64,000 nucleotides of DNA from contig JAPWGK010000015.1 in assembly GCA_029641185.1 (NCBI GenBank), positions 1 to 64,000 on the forward strand. Direction: 5' to 3'. How positions within the stretch are numbered: position 1 is the stretch's first letter; each line of letters begins with the position of its first letter. The notes beneath the pieces were generated by a model. The model made no database searches. It saw only the letters and a program-made list of their open reading frames with translations, and was not told the DNA's origin. The position numbers and the translations under genes are program-made. The stretch comes from Pseudofabraea citricarpa. Taxonomy: Eukaryota; Ascomycota; Leotiomycetes; Helotiales; Dermateaceae. Of the stretch, positions 14,906 through 25,695 are shown one piece after another.

Positions 14906-15289
14906 ATATTACTAGTAAAAATAATACTTAATAATAAGTTATATTATTTATTAGATAACTTACTTATTATAATATTACTTATATCTAATTTAATCCTTTT
15001 ATTAAGTTAAGAATACGTTTACTAGATAAATACTCTTATAATCCTTCTTTTTTATAAGTTATTTTTATATTAATCTTATAATAATTAAATAACTAAGTAT
15101 TATTCTTAGGCTATTATCTTAAAATAATAATTTATCTAGTAATAACTTATATTTTTTAATTTTATCTTTAGTTTAATTTCTAAGTTATTATTCTAAGTAA
15201 AATTATTAAGAATTTTATTTTAATTATAATAATAATTTATTTAACTCTAGTAATTAAGATCCTAATTATTATAATAATAATAAAAATAA

Positions 15290-15425
15290 AAAGAATAATA
15301 AGAATAATAAAAATAATAGAAATAATAAGAATAATAAAAATAATAAAAATAAGAAAAATAATAAAAATAATAGAAATAAGAAGAATAAGAAGAATAATAA
15401 AAATAATAAGAATAAGAGGTTATAA
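15290..15425. repeat. AAT/AAG-type low-complexity tract
   Basis: An almost uninterrupted run of imperfect AATAAT, AATAAG and AATAAA units. It lies near the edge of the AT block and could be the RIP-mutated remnant of a sequence coding for an Asn/Lys-rich tract, or a simple microsatellite. Confidence 0.75.
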
Positions 15426-15599
15426 GTTAATAATAAAAAAAATTAGGTTACTTAGGAGTAATAATTATACTTTAACTTAGTTAAACTAATAAAATATACT
15501 AGAAATAAATTACTTTCTTTTTTATATCTAAGTTATATCTTTAAGTAATTATTATATTAATTAGTATAATACTACAAGTACCTATAAGTACCCGTCTTA

Positions 15600-17562
15600 T
15601 AAGTCGGGTTTTTCCTAAAAATTATAACCTATCTTATAGGTACCTGCGGGTTATTTTAAAATAATAAAACCTGACCTATAGGTACCTATACCAAAGTCTA
15701 CTTTAGGTATACGGCACAGGTGCAACTGGAAACCCACTTATAATAATTGGTATGAAGGATTTGAAGTGCTAGAAGAACTTGAAGGATATGAAGGCTTTTG
15801 AGAGGTCTCGAGAATATAGGTAGACGGATGAGTGAAGAAGGGCAGTGACTATGCTTGTGAAGACGGTGAGGATGGTGAGACTGAAGACGAGGAATGAAGA
15901 TGGAGCTGGATTGCTGAGCCCTTTTATACACGACGCTGTGCTATCCAGCTTGGTTGGAACTTTATGCTCGAAATGGGGCTACGCGTGATAGGCTGGCAAC
16001 TTGACGAGAAAGTTGGAAGTTCTTCGCACTGCCTCCAACCAACATCTCGTATTCTGCACCAACATCTCAGCACCAACATAAGATGTTGGTACAGGGTTGA
16101 TGCTATCATGCAGGTTGTGGCCCAGCTAAATGTGCTGTAAGTAGATCCACGCTGGGAGGTCTTAGGGGGTAGCTATTGACAATACAATGAATGATTGGTG
16201 CAAAAAAAAATATGAGACTAATCCATAGCAGTGAGCTACCTCTACTGAGGTTGTCATTCTTTCTCCAGCCGCCTTGTACAAGAAACCTTTGGGCGGATCG
16301 TTTTATCGCCCGCAATACTTCCCTGGAATGTAACACGGCACCAGCCGACAGACACACGCTCAGGATTGTAATAATGTGGATCTGCTTGCTCCACCCTTTG
16401 AAGGCGCGTATATGATGTGGTATAAGAGGTTGGAAGACCATGCCACCCCAGCTGCATGAGCTGAAGATGAAACTTTACATAGCTATGCTAAAAGTGCAAA
16501 ATACCCGACAGCCAACCATTTCTTAACCGCCAGCTACTTGCAGACAATGTTTGGGGAGACTATAGGTCGGGTCGCCTACTAGGATTAGCTCGGATCACCC
16601 ACCCGATTCGCTTAACGCCCCGAGTAATACTTCTTAGAAGGACGTACGACTAAGAAGAAGTTATCCTATGCCGGCGCGAAGCGTCTATAGATAGAAAATA
16701 GCTACAGGTGAACGTAGTAAATAGGCATAATCTTAGCGAATTCTTGGAAAGATCTTGGCGCCGAAATTACTCTAATAAGAAAATACCTCGGCTTAGAAAG
16801 AAATCCTAATAATTTGCCCCTAGGGACTTATATATAAATAAACATGATATTCGAATCTAGGCAGGAATGAGGGTCACGTGATGTACCATATGACTATTCA
16901 GGTGTCAAAATAACAATTATTATTATTTAAATAAAAGACAATACCTGCTAGAATCTCGCTTATGCTATAAGTATATATACTACACTCTTATACGAATAAA
17001 AAAAATTACGCGCTAAATTACCAAGCTATTAAACTAACTAGAAATTATAAAAAAATAAAAAAAATAACTAGAAGGTAAGATTTAGGAAAATCTAGCTAAC
17101 TAATTAGAAGCTAGAACGCTAAATAATCAGAAGCCAGAACGCCAGCTAACTTGAACGCATGCTTTTGCGACTAATCAGAGGGCCCCCGACCGGTATAAAC
17201 TTTTTTGGCTTTCTCCCTTATCACGTACGTCTTAAACCTCTTCTTATTTCGTTCCTCGTTTTAAGAGGCATAGATCGTCGCTTAATTTCGTTATCAGTTC
17301 CGATTGACATTTTAGTGGCGCGGTTCTATCCGACAGCTCCTTAGTGAGGCGCTACTATAGTTCCCAACCCCTCCATCCCATTTATGTCAGTTCACGACAA
17401 TTATGCGCGGCAAATTCAGGTGTCGCCATCGTCTTCATGCAACTAGAAGGGTTTGATCTGAAGTTCAAAACTGCACCCATTTCCTTGAGACAACTGAACT
17501 GCTAACAATTTTGAACATTTGTAGTAATCTCGCAAGCAAAATATTCCACCTCAAAAATAAAC
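15600..17562. other. Transition region without a supported gene
   Basis: Composition changes from nearly pure AT to mixed. 15,600-15,700 holds repeated GTACC/TATAGG-type motifs. 16,620-17,130 is again AT-leaning, with A-runs and short repeated phrases such as 'agaagctagaacgc' / 'agaagccagaacgc' (17,105-17,145), suggesting eroded repeats. Short open frames occur, but none has family features or sensible splice context. Confidence 0.5.
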
Positions 17563-18111
17563 ATGGCTCCCCGACAGTTTGAGTGCGATGACACCATCTT
17601 GCATCCGTTGGTCAAAGAAAGTATCTCGCTCTTTTACGAGGCCGCTGATACCGAGGATCACGAATACTGGGCCAGTTTCTTTGCCGATGATGGAAGTTTG
17701 AAGAAAGGTGCTGCGGAATCAAATGGAAAAGACGGTAAGCAACTCACCTTCTACAACTACTATTGTTTCTACGCTTTGGCACTAACAATTATATGCAATA
17801 GCAATTCTGGCCGCTCGCAAGAATTCTTGGAAGTCTGGTCAGACGAAGGAACATATCGTGTTTTTGGTATGCCCTTTGAAGAACCAATCGTTAGACGTGA
17901 TGGTTCGCGGGATGAGCAAATGGCATTATGCGGATGGAACACATTATGATGCGAAATGGGCTGCATATATGGGATATGTCAAGGTTGGGGAGGAAGTCAA
18001 GTTAAAGGATTACGAGATTTACATGGTAAGTTTGGGTATAGTTGTTGTTTCTTCGGAAACTGTCCTACTTTACACGGCTGATCGAATTAGCCTTTACCAC
18101 CTACGAAATAA
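17563..18111 (+). CDS. SnoaL/NTF2-like fold protein
   Basis: Three exons (17,563-17,734; 17,802-18,025; 18,091-18,111) join in frame to 138 residues. The introns of 67 and 65 bases have GTAAGC/GTAAGT donors, and the first has a clear CTAAC branch site. The length and the opening pattern (acidic N-terminus, SISLFYEAAD, then YWASFFADDGSL) fit the small SnoaL-like/NTF2-like superfamily, in which fungal members include polyketide cyclases, dehydratases and many proteins of unknown activity. A HY.DG tract lies near residue 100. There is no signal peptide, so it is probably cytosolic. The substrate cannot be inferred. Neighbours (regulator, transporter, hydrolase) hint at a metabolic cluster. The last exon codes only six residues and is the least certain part. 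Confidence 0.7.
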
Positions 18112-18749
18112 CTTCTAGATACCAAAAAGTTTTGTATACTTCAATAGCAGCATACATATCTTCATAAATAAATCTAGGAGAACTCGATTGTCTTTTGATA
18201 TATTTCTTGAAATGCTGTAGACAGTAACAAGAAACAGAGGGCTAGGGAGGCTTCGCTAAATTTATTGTTTTTTTTTTTAAGCAGCTGCGAGAGTTGGAGC
18301 TCACATCACGACGTAATGCCTCAGCATCTTAATCCCCAATGTCCCCAACTTCCTTGAAGATACACTTCAAAGAGGCGCAGTAGACAAGGTTGCTCTACTA
18401 TATTAGGTGTTACACAACAAGCCATGGTCTGCTTCTTTGAATCGTCTGAGTGACATAACAGCTTGATGTGGCGTCCACAGCATACGCCACCATATTTCAG
18501 TGGAGAGGCATTTCTCTATAGTACGGTATGATGAGATCTACAAAATGAGCTTGATCAATAACCGGATCTCCAAATCCGACGGCACTGCTTCTTATCTCGG
18601 GCTACTGCGGCGCCAAGCTCTCCCATTTTTGGTCCGTCGGATATTTTGCTTATCGAGGCGCGAGGCACCCTCCTTATTTTTTCGTCGTCGGATATTCTGA
18701 ATTGTCTTCTCATCTCTGATACCTTGACTGCTTGTTGCTTGCAGACGCA
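18112..18749. other. Intergenic region upstream of the regulator
   Basis: About 640 bases hold the 3' end of the SnoaL-like gene and the promoter of the Zn2Cys6 gene. A T-rich run lies near 18,270. I see no further gene. Confidence 0.5.
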
Positions 18750-20707
18750 ATGGATGTGGAATGCAATTGGACCACCCCTGATAATGCTGCTCGACAGCCG
18801 AAGACAGTAACGAAGGTTCATGGTCCAAGGTCCAAGAAAGGTCAGTCATTGGACCACATAATTTCCGTATCTTAAGTGAACTTCGGGGTTCAGTTTGAAG
18901 TTTTGAAACTGATATCATCACCAGGTTGTGCCCCATGTCGGTCAAAAAAGGTGAAATGTGATGAAGTGAAGCCAGAATGCAGTCGTTGTTGCCGCCTGAA
19001 GCTTACATGTTCGTGGCCCCCACCTATGATACCATTGCGAGAAAGACGACGACTTCGTAGAGTTCAGTTGGAAAATCATTCTCAGCATTCAACTGCATCT
19101 GTTTCATCTTCAGGCACGCCGGAGAACTCTGAATTTCTATCGGCCGACTTACAACAATTCTGGGATGTGGAGCAGAGTAGTCAACTGCCCTATCAAGATC
19201 CCTTTGAAGCCGCCATTGATGTCCAATCTCCTCATAATTCAGCAGGATTTGATTTTTCAACTTCATCCAACGGAGTACTGGAGGAGGTGCAATTTCAAAA
19301 CATCATTGGCGTCAGCAATGATTTCTTATCGGAACTTTCATTGCCAACAATCCAAACGTTTCCCGAACCATCTCAGTATTCGGTGCCATTTCCAGAATCT
19401 CTCGAGGCAAATAGCAACCAGCAATATGCTCTTTCTCATTACAAAACAACTTTCGGATTCTCCTATTCTACCAAGTGTCCGGACTGGTCGACTTTAGGCC
19501 TCCTCTTTGACATTGGCTCTCGGCAGTCAATGGTGATGCATTTATTACTAGCCGTGTCGCTCAAAGATCTGTCTTGGAGAAAAGGCAACCATGAAACTTT
19601 GCGGTTATCTGCGCAACATCATTACCAAGCAGGCGCCCAGCTGTTAGCAACAACCATGACATTTGACGAGGCGGCAAACCCAGTGGCCGTCTTGGCTACT
19701 TTCTGGTTCTTGTACATGTACAAAACCAAATGGGGCATAGATGCCAAAGTCATGAACCGATTGAGCGAAACAGCAAGGGACTATGTGGCTAAGAATAAAT
19801 TGGATCATAAGATCCAGCATTGGCACTTGTGCAAGGATGAATCAAAGAACTCGAAGGGATACGACGAGAACCAAGCTCTCCTGTCTCGAATACTCATTGT
19901 TCTCTACTATGAAGATATCAAGTATGCCTTCTACCACTGTGGTGGTAGTTTGGCTCACTATCTGAACACAGATCAAGATAGGCTCAAGAAGGTTTACGAA
20001 GCTTCTACGACTTCACCACTTTCAACATGGGGGAGTAATTACCCCCGGAGTGAGATCATCGATGACATGGAGAATAGTATGGTTCTACAATTCCTGCACG
20101 ATCTCAATTTTGTAAAGCAGGAAATTCATGATGCTTTTACCGCGACGGAACCAGGAAGCATCCATGTCACTCGAATCAAAGAGCAATTAAGCAGCCTCGA
20201 ACAGGTAAGTAACCTGCAAAAAGAATAAGTCACGAAGTTGATGCTATCTAATACAAACCGAAGACTTATAGTTCATTATTGAATCTCTCCACAGCGGCCG
20301 CAGAGAAGTACGACACAATGGCTTCGCCAGACACGAAACTTCATCCACGCTTATCTTCAAATCTCGACATCGTCACGGCTAACTTTTATGCCACAAAAAT
20401 CTACTTTTACCGTTGCACGATTTCTGATCTGAAAGAAGCTTCACCAAGCACAATTGCCAAATCCATCTACTCGATCCTTGCCATATCTCAGCAGATTTAT
20501 GCGTCGGCCGAGATTGGACCATATCACAGAATTGAATGGCCGCTTTTCATTGTCGCCATTGAGACAAAGGATATTATCTATCGGGACTGGACCTTGTCAA
20601 AATTAGCGGCCAGTAGTGTGATCACTGGCCTAAGTCGAGTCCTCGACGAACAAAAGAGATGCAACTCAAGAGTTGATATAAGCTTCGTCCGCGAATCCTT
20701 GTACTAA
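18750..20707 (+). CDS. Zn2Cys6 fungal transcription factor
   Basis: Nuclear DNA-binding regulator. Exons 18,750-18,840, 18,925-20,204 and 20,264-20,707 give 604 residues. The first junction restores the text RSKKGCAPCRSKKVKCDE, so the ATG at 18,750 is preferred over any start inside exon 2. The Zn cluster is C32-x2-C35-x6-C42-x6-C49-x2-C52-x6-C59, followed by a basic linker (RERRRLRR). The long C-terminal part resembles the fungal-specific transcription factor domain found in Zn2Cys6 regulators (helical, e.g. the NFYATKIYFYRC tract). The third exon is in frame only if the acceptor is CGAAG at 20,263; the more usual-looking TATAG at 20,271 would shift the frame. It lies between a SnoaL-like gene and an MFS transporter and may control them. 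Confidence 0.82.
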
Positions 20708-21042
20708 AGCCAGTGAGGTTGACAACCATATTTATTGGGCATCTATCATTGCACTTTCTAGTTTTTGGCAAACTTGCCACCAGGCATCCCACTCCCACTT
20801 TCGCAAGCACGCTGTCGGCAAAATCATCTCAGGGGGGTCGTATCGGCAATTCTGACCCCTCTCTGACCCACACCGCATAAATCACAATCAGGAGATAGAT
20901 AAGTATCTTTTGGTCGAAAGATTGTCGATAAAATCTCAAAGCAGTCACGAGTCGAATGATGTATAAAGCCATCCTGCTGAACCATCCGAGCTTCGTGCGG
21001 CATCCACCCTAAGTTTGAGGTCATTGTACGATATACAGCACG
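20708..21042. other. Promoter region of the MFS gene
   Basis: About 335 bases separate the regulator's stop from the transporter's start. No open frame with family features is visible; it probably holds the regulator's 3' end and the transporter promoter. Confidence 0.45.
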
Positions 21043-22659
21043 ATGTCAGTTTCTGCCACGGCCCTGGAGGAGAAGAACGCTGGCAATATGGCTGTAAGAG
21101 AGCCCGCAAGCGAGGCATCACTTACTGTCATCGACGAAGATACACGAATAAAAAGCTTGCCTTGGAACAAGAGATTAGCTGGCATTGTTTGGGATACATT
21201 CGACAAAGACCCCGAAGAAAGAGCACTGCTTACCAAACTGGATGGATTTATTCTTTCCTACGTCTGCATTGCTTATTTCGTCAAATATCTTGACCAGACC
21301 AATGTACGCCTGCTGAGATTTCAATTTCGTTAAACTCACTGACAATCTCAGGTCACAAACGCGTATGTGTCCGGCATGAAGGAAGACATGAACCTTAAGG
21401 GAAACGACCTGAATTACTTGACGACATACTTCACAATCGGTTATATCATTGGCCAGTTTCCATCCCAACTAGCCATGACGAAGATCCGACCTTCAATATG
21501 GCTGCCAGCATGCGAAATTGCATGGTCCATCTGCACCATCGCCGTCTCTGGCGCGAAAAACAAAGAGACAATTTTTGCGTTGCGTTTCTTGATTGGCCTC
21601 TTCGAAGCGTCAGCGTGGGGAGGCATCGTCACCCTACTTGGAAACTGGTACACTCCATCAGAACTTGCTAAGCGATCAGCTATATTCATCGCGTCTTCGG
21701 CAGCAGCTCAGATGTTCTCGGGATATTTACAAGCAGCGCTTTATACCAGTCTCAAAGGGAAAGGCGGTCTGGCCGCATGGAAGTGGTTGTTTGTTGTCGA
21801 TGGGATCATCGGGATACCTGTGTCGTGCTACGGCTTTTTTGCCGTGCCAGACAGTCCAACGACCTGCCGCAATAAGTGGATGAAGCCTGCACAGAAAGAG
21901 CTTGCCATTGAACGCATGCGCCGAATTGGCCGGAAGCCTCCTGCAAAGCTGACTCTACAAGTCTGGAAAGACATCTTCACTGCCTGGCCGGTCTACCTGT
22001 TCGTGCTTTTGGAAGTTGGCCATATCAATGGTCTCCAGGTTTACCGATACTTCAATCTCTGGCTTAAGTCTACAGGCAAGTTTACTGTAGCCGAGATAAA
22101 TGTTATCCCTACTGCTGGATATGGAGGGCAGATTCTTTTCGCTTTGATCTTTGCCTGGGTCAGTGACGCGATACGCATGCGTTGGCCTGTCATCATGGCC
22201 GCTGCCACAATCGCCATCATCGGAACAATTATCCTCTGTGCTTGGCCAGCCGATAATATCCCAGCCATGATGACAGGCTGGATCTTGACTTTCCTCGAAA
22301 CCGGAGTGAACGGAGTCACCACGGCGTGGATTAATGAAGTTTGTGGCTTCAGTGTCGAGCATCGCTTGATCATCTTCGGTGTCGTTCAGACGATCGGCTT
22401 CCAGTTCAATGCGTGGGTACCCCTTCTGGCTTTCGATACCAGTGAAGCTCCGCATTTCAAGGTTGGCTACTTCATTGCTATGATGTGGTTCTGTATCGAA
22501 TTCTTTACTGCGGCTCTTATTGCATATGCTATCAAAGAGAATTGGTATAAGGGCGACAGGAATATCAGTTATGACAACCATCCAGTTCTGGATGGTATTG
22601 AAAGTGAGGTGGGCAGTTCTTCAGATCGGGAGAAGTCGAAGACGGTGGACTTGAAGTGA
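21043..22659 (+). CDS. MFS transporter, Dal5/Liz1-like anion:cation symporter group
   Basis: Plasma-membrane transporter of the major facilitator superfamily. Two exons (21,043-21,303; 21,352-22,659) joined across a 48-base intron give 522 residues with an LDGFILSYVCIAYFVKYLDQTN first membrane segment and NAYVSGMKEDMNL directly after it. That arrangement is typical of the allantoate permease family (Dal5, Fen2/Liz1 pantothenate, Tna1 nicotinate, Seo1). A central loop (residues ~265-300) separates two sets of six helices, and RFLIGLFEA with GIVTLLGNWYTPSE matches the helix 4-5 region of the family. The tail is hydrophilic and acidic. Substrates in this family are small organic anions such as vitamins, ureides and dipeptides; the exact one cannot be read. 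It follows a Zn2Cys6 gene on the same strand. Confidence 0.9.
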
Positions 22660-23155
22660 AGGGAGAATTTGTGGATATTAATCTCTTGGTACAAGACTTT
22701 TTGGATAATACAAGACGTTTACATCTCACTTGACTCGCAAAGTGCTAGACAGAGCATTCCCTTATTTCCGTGCTAAAAGATGAAGCTTCATCTATCGCAA
22801 GTCATTGCACCGTCTAGATCTACTGACAAATGATGATCAAATCTGAACTCATCTAGCTCCTGTTACAGCCATGTATTGGAGTCAGACCGTGTGGCAAACT
22901 ACGTAGCCTAAAGCGAGCTATCAATGCGAACTTTCGAAGCTGTGCCGTCAATGCGAATACGAACCGAGCCGAGGTCGTCGCAGCAGAGCAGATAAGCGAT
23001 CTGTGGGGTACAAATGAAACCGAGATTCCCAAACACCTGCCCAAAGTGCCTCGAGACAAGTAATAACTACAGTAGCAGCGTCACGTCTGGAACTTTGGAA
23101 AGAGCATCCTCTGCACGCTTCCGAAGCTACTTCCTATCCATCCGTCAACGCGACC
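22660..23155. other. Intergenic, transporter 3' end and hydrolase promoter
   Basis: Nearly 500 bases without a convincing gene; small open frames overlap the start of the hydrolase in other frames only. Confidence 0.45.
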
Positions 23156-24187
23156 ATGAAGCCCCAAGTCTCGACACCGACGGTACCAGCACCCTCGACG
23201 GGGCTGTTCGAGCGCATCTACTTCTTCATCCGACTATGGAGCATGCAAAAGCTGGCGCACTATGGGGTGGCAGCGCTGCGAATCGTCCAGCCTCTGCCAC
23301 GGCACCAGCGCCCGACATTCACGAAAGCGTACGGGGTGCGACGGCATCTCAAGAACCGCTTCTTCGTACCGCGCGCCCACAAGGCCGGCGAGCTGCTCCC
23401 TCTATACCTCGACATCCACGGCGGCGGCTTCGCCCTGTGCAATCCCTCCTTTGATGACGACTTCTGTGCCGATTTCGCAAACGACCACCATCTCCTCGTC
23501 GTGTCCCTGAACTACTCCAAGTCGCCCCAAGTCGCCTTTCCCGTACCGACGGAGGATATTGAGGCCCTGGTGCAGGCCGTCCTGGACGACGAGTCGTTGC
23601 CCATTGACAAGACGCGTGTAGCTATTGGCGGGTTTAGTGCAGGAGGGAACTTGTCACTCAGCGCTGCGCAGGCTCCTCAGTTGCAAGGCAAGATCCATGC
23701 CGTGGTGCCTTGGTACCCTGTCATCGAATGGGTCACAACAACAGAGCAGAAACTCAAGACGCGGCCGTACCGAAACAAGAAGGATGCGGATATGCTGGAG
23801 TCTATGGGCCCGATGTTCAATTATGCGTATATCAAAGAGGGCCAGGATCTGCTGGATCCAAGACTCAGCGTCACGTATGCGGATAAGAATACCCTGCCCA
23901 AATGGATGTTCTTCGTTGCGGCCGAGTACGATATGTTGTGTGCGGAGGCCAAGGATATGATTATGGATATTGCGGAGCTGAGTGACGCCGAGAGGGAGGA
24001 ATGCCTTTACTCGTTTGAGCGCGGCACCTATAGATGGAGGATGGCGAGAGGTGTAGATCATGGGTACACGCAAAATGTTGGACCAGCATCATCCGACGAG
24101 CCCCTTCGTCTGCAAAGATGTAAAGAGACATATGCCGAGGTTGGAGAATGGCTTATGAAAGGCCCGTTTGCTAAAACCACATCATAG
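23156..24187 (+). CDS. Alpha/beta hydrolase, HSL/arylacetamide deacetylase type
   Basis: Single-exon gene of 343 residues. The oxyanion-hole motif HGGGF is at 88-92. The nucleophile elbow GFSAGG holds S161. The remaining triad members are D259 (AAEYDML) and H302 (GVDHGYT). This order and spacing define the hormone-sensitive-lipase (abhydrolase_3) family of carboxylesterases and lipases. There is no signal peptide; a hydrophobic stretch near residues 20-45 might contact membranes. The enzyme should hydrolyse an ester or amide of a small or medium substrate. As the last gene of a four-gene plus-strand set (SnoaL-like, regulator, transporter, hydrolase) it could serve the same pathway. Confidence 0.9.
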   Translation: MKPQVSTPTVPAPSTGLFERIYFFIRLWSMQKLAHYGVAALRIVQPLPRHQRPTFTKAYGVRRHLKNRFFVPRAHKAGELLPLYLDIHGGGFALCNPSFDDDFCADFANDHHLLVVSLNYSKSPQVAFPVPTEDIEALVQAVLDDESLPIDKTRVAIGGFSAGGNLSLSAAQAPQLQGKIHAVVPWYPVIEWVTTTEQKLKTRPYRNKKDADMLESMGPMFNYAYIKEGQDLLDPRLSVTYADKNTLPKWMFFVAAEYDMLCAEAKDMIMDIAELSDAEREECLYSFERGTYRWRMARGVDHGYTQNVGPASSDEPLRLQRCKETYAEVGEWLMKGPFAKTTS

Positions 24188-24643
24188 ATATAGAGTTGAT
24201 CTCGAAAAATAATATAATTAATACTTAGTTTCCCGGTACCAGACCTTCATCTGCCATGCCGAATTCTTTACCAAGGCATCATTGGCTGCACTGTTTGGCC
24301 CATGAGATTTGATACAGGAAGCGTGTTTTCCCAGGTAAGGAAGGCGTTTAACGAATGTCACGATCTTATATTGATCTAGTAAGTGCTAACTAATCTTCTC
24401 TATGAAGGGGTATCGAAACGAAGGACTAGACATTAAATAAACGACAGTACAATCCAAATCTGGACAAAATTCTCTCGAAGTGTCATATCTACAATCCCAT
24501 CTATCTATCCATCCATGAAAACACCCAAATCTTGGATAACCAATCCCAAAAACGAAGGTGGGGCAAACGAGAAAGAGAGAAAAGGAAAATATGCTGAACC
24601 GGAACGCCCAATACATGCATGAAAAAAAAATAGAGAACAGCAG
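24188..24643. other. Convergent 3' intergenic region
   Basis: This lies between the 3' ends of the hydrolase (plus) and the glucanase (minus). It is unremarkable apart from AT-rich patches; no gene seen. Confidence 0.5.
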
Positions 24644-25695
24644 CTACTGATAGACCTTGACATAATTGATCAACCAGTAAGCATTCTGGAAGGCGCCGGG
24701 GTTGTAGGCGACATAATCATTGCAAGTGGTCGCATAGCTAGCACAAGAGCCACTGGACCAAACACTACCGGCCCAGTTGCCACAGAAGGTCGTGTCAAAG
24801 ACGAGGTTGTTGTTCTTGAAGGCGGTATCGAAGTTGCATCCGCTGCCATAGAAGGTCGCCAGCGGGGTTCCCCAGTTCGAGATTTGAGGATTGCCGGATG
24901 TGATGTCGGCTGGGATCTGGCCGCGCTGCCAGAACCATACGAAGATGCCGTCGGATGCCCATTGCATGGCGTACACACCCCCGCCCACGGCGTTGAACCC
25001 GTTGCCGTAGCTGTTCGTGTTCGATGTGCTCACTCCGCACCCTGTGTTGCCGTTGTCTTGGTTGCAGTTCGTCGTTAGCGTTACGGTGCCGGGCAGCGAG
25101 TTGGGGTTGGCGACGGTGCAACCCGGTCCCGTGTGGAGGGTTATGCTGTTGGTTGTTTGCTGGTTGACTCCTTCGATAATGCTATCATGCTTGTTAGCAA
25201 ATATGTTGTCTTGATTCAAACGTAAGCACGCCACTTACTCAATTTCACCACTGTTGGGCCAGTTGGGACCGAACATCCAGAATGCTGGCCATCTATAATA
25301 TCATGTTAGTTTTGCTGTCTACTCTATGTGGTATCATTTACTTACGTTCCACAGATACCCCCAGGCATGTGAGCAATGTCTGCAATAAACAGGCCTTTGG
25401 TATAAGCGATGTCGGAAGTGAGCCGGACAGAGTTTCGTCCACCAGCTGGGTTGTAAGTTGTGTAATCCACACCCAGATAAACCTGTCCGTTCTGGTAGCG
25501 AACGAGGCCTGAATTCTTGGCTACATCCTCTGAGACGTAGTGAACCCAGCCAGCAGTGGGATCAGCAGCAGTGAAGAAGTTGAAATAGTCGAAGAAGTTG
25601 GAGGCGTCGTAGGTGTTCTTGAGAGAATAGGCTTGTGTACTGCCCACAACTGAGAGCAAGCCAGTCAAGTATTGGAAGGAGCGTGGGGCCAACAT
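24644..25695 (-). CDS. Secreted GH16 endo-1,3(4)-beta-glucanase-like enzyme
   Basis: Three exons on the minus strand (25,695-25,346; 25,292-25,239; 25,181-24,644) give 313 residues. An N-terminal signal peptide ends near residue 22 (GSTQA). The catalytic signature GEIDIIEG is rebuilt exactly across the second intron (E133, D135, E138), which confirms the splice sites. The tract TWPAFWMFGPNWPNS before it and HTGPGC after it are typical of the laminarinase-like branch of glycoside hydrolase family 16, which cleaves beta-1,3 or mixed 1,3/1,4 glucans outside the cell. Several cysteines in the C-terminal half suggest disulfides. The role could be wall remodelling or plant/fungal glucan degradation. 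There is no GPI signal or carbohydrate-binding module. Confidence 0.93.

Larger units (their letters stand above)
1..15600. repeat. AT-rich, RIP-mutated transposon block
   Basis: This block is extremely A+T-rich. TpA is abundant while CpA and TpG are almost absent, the dinucleotide signature of repeat-induced point mutation, and no open reading frame of useful length survives on either strand. Large parts are mutually similar in inverted or direct orientation (see the separate entries). I see no intact gene here. Composition changes abruptly near 15,600-15,700. This is probably a heterochromatic compartment made of dead retrotransposons. Confidence 0.92.

Noticed and set aside
1..15600. Possible centromere or telomere-proximal repeats
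   Set aside because: AT-richness alone is not evidence; no telomeric hexamer array is present, and the block is explained by RIP-mutated retrotransposons.
21955..22581. 208-codon minus-strand frame opposite the MFS gene
   Set aside because: It lies entirely within the transporter coding region and has no family features.
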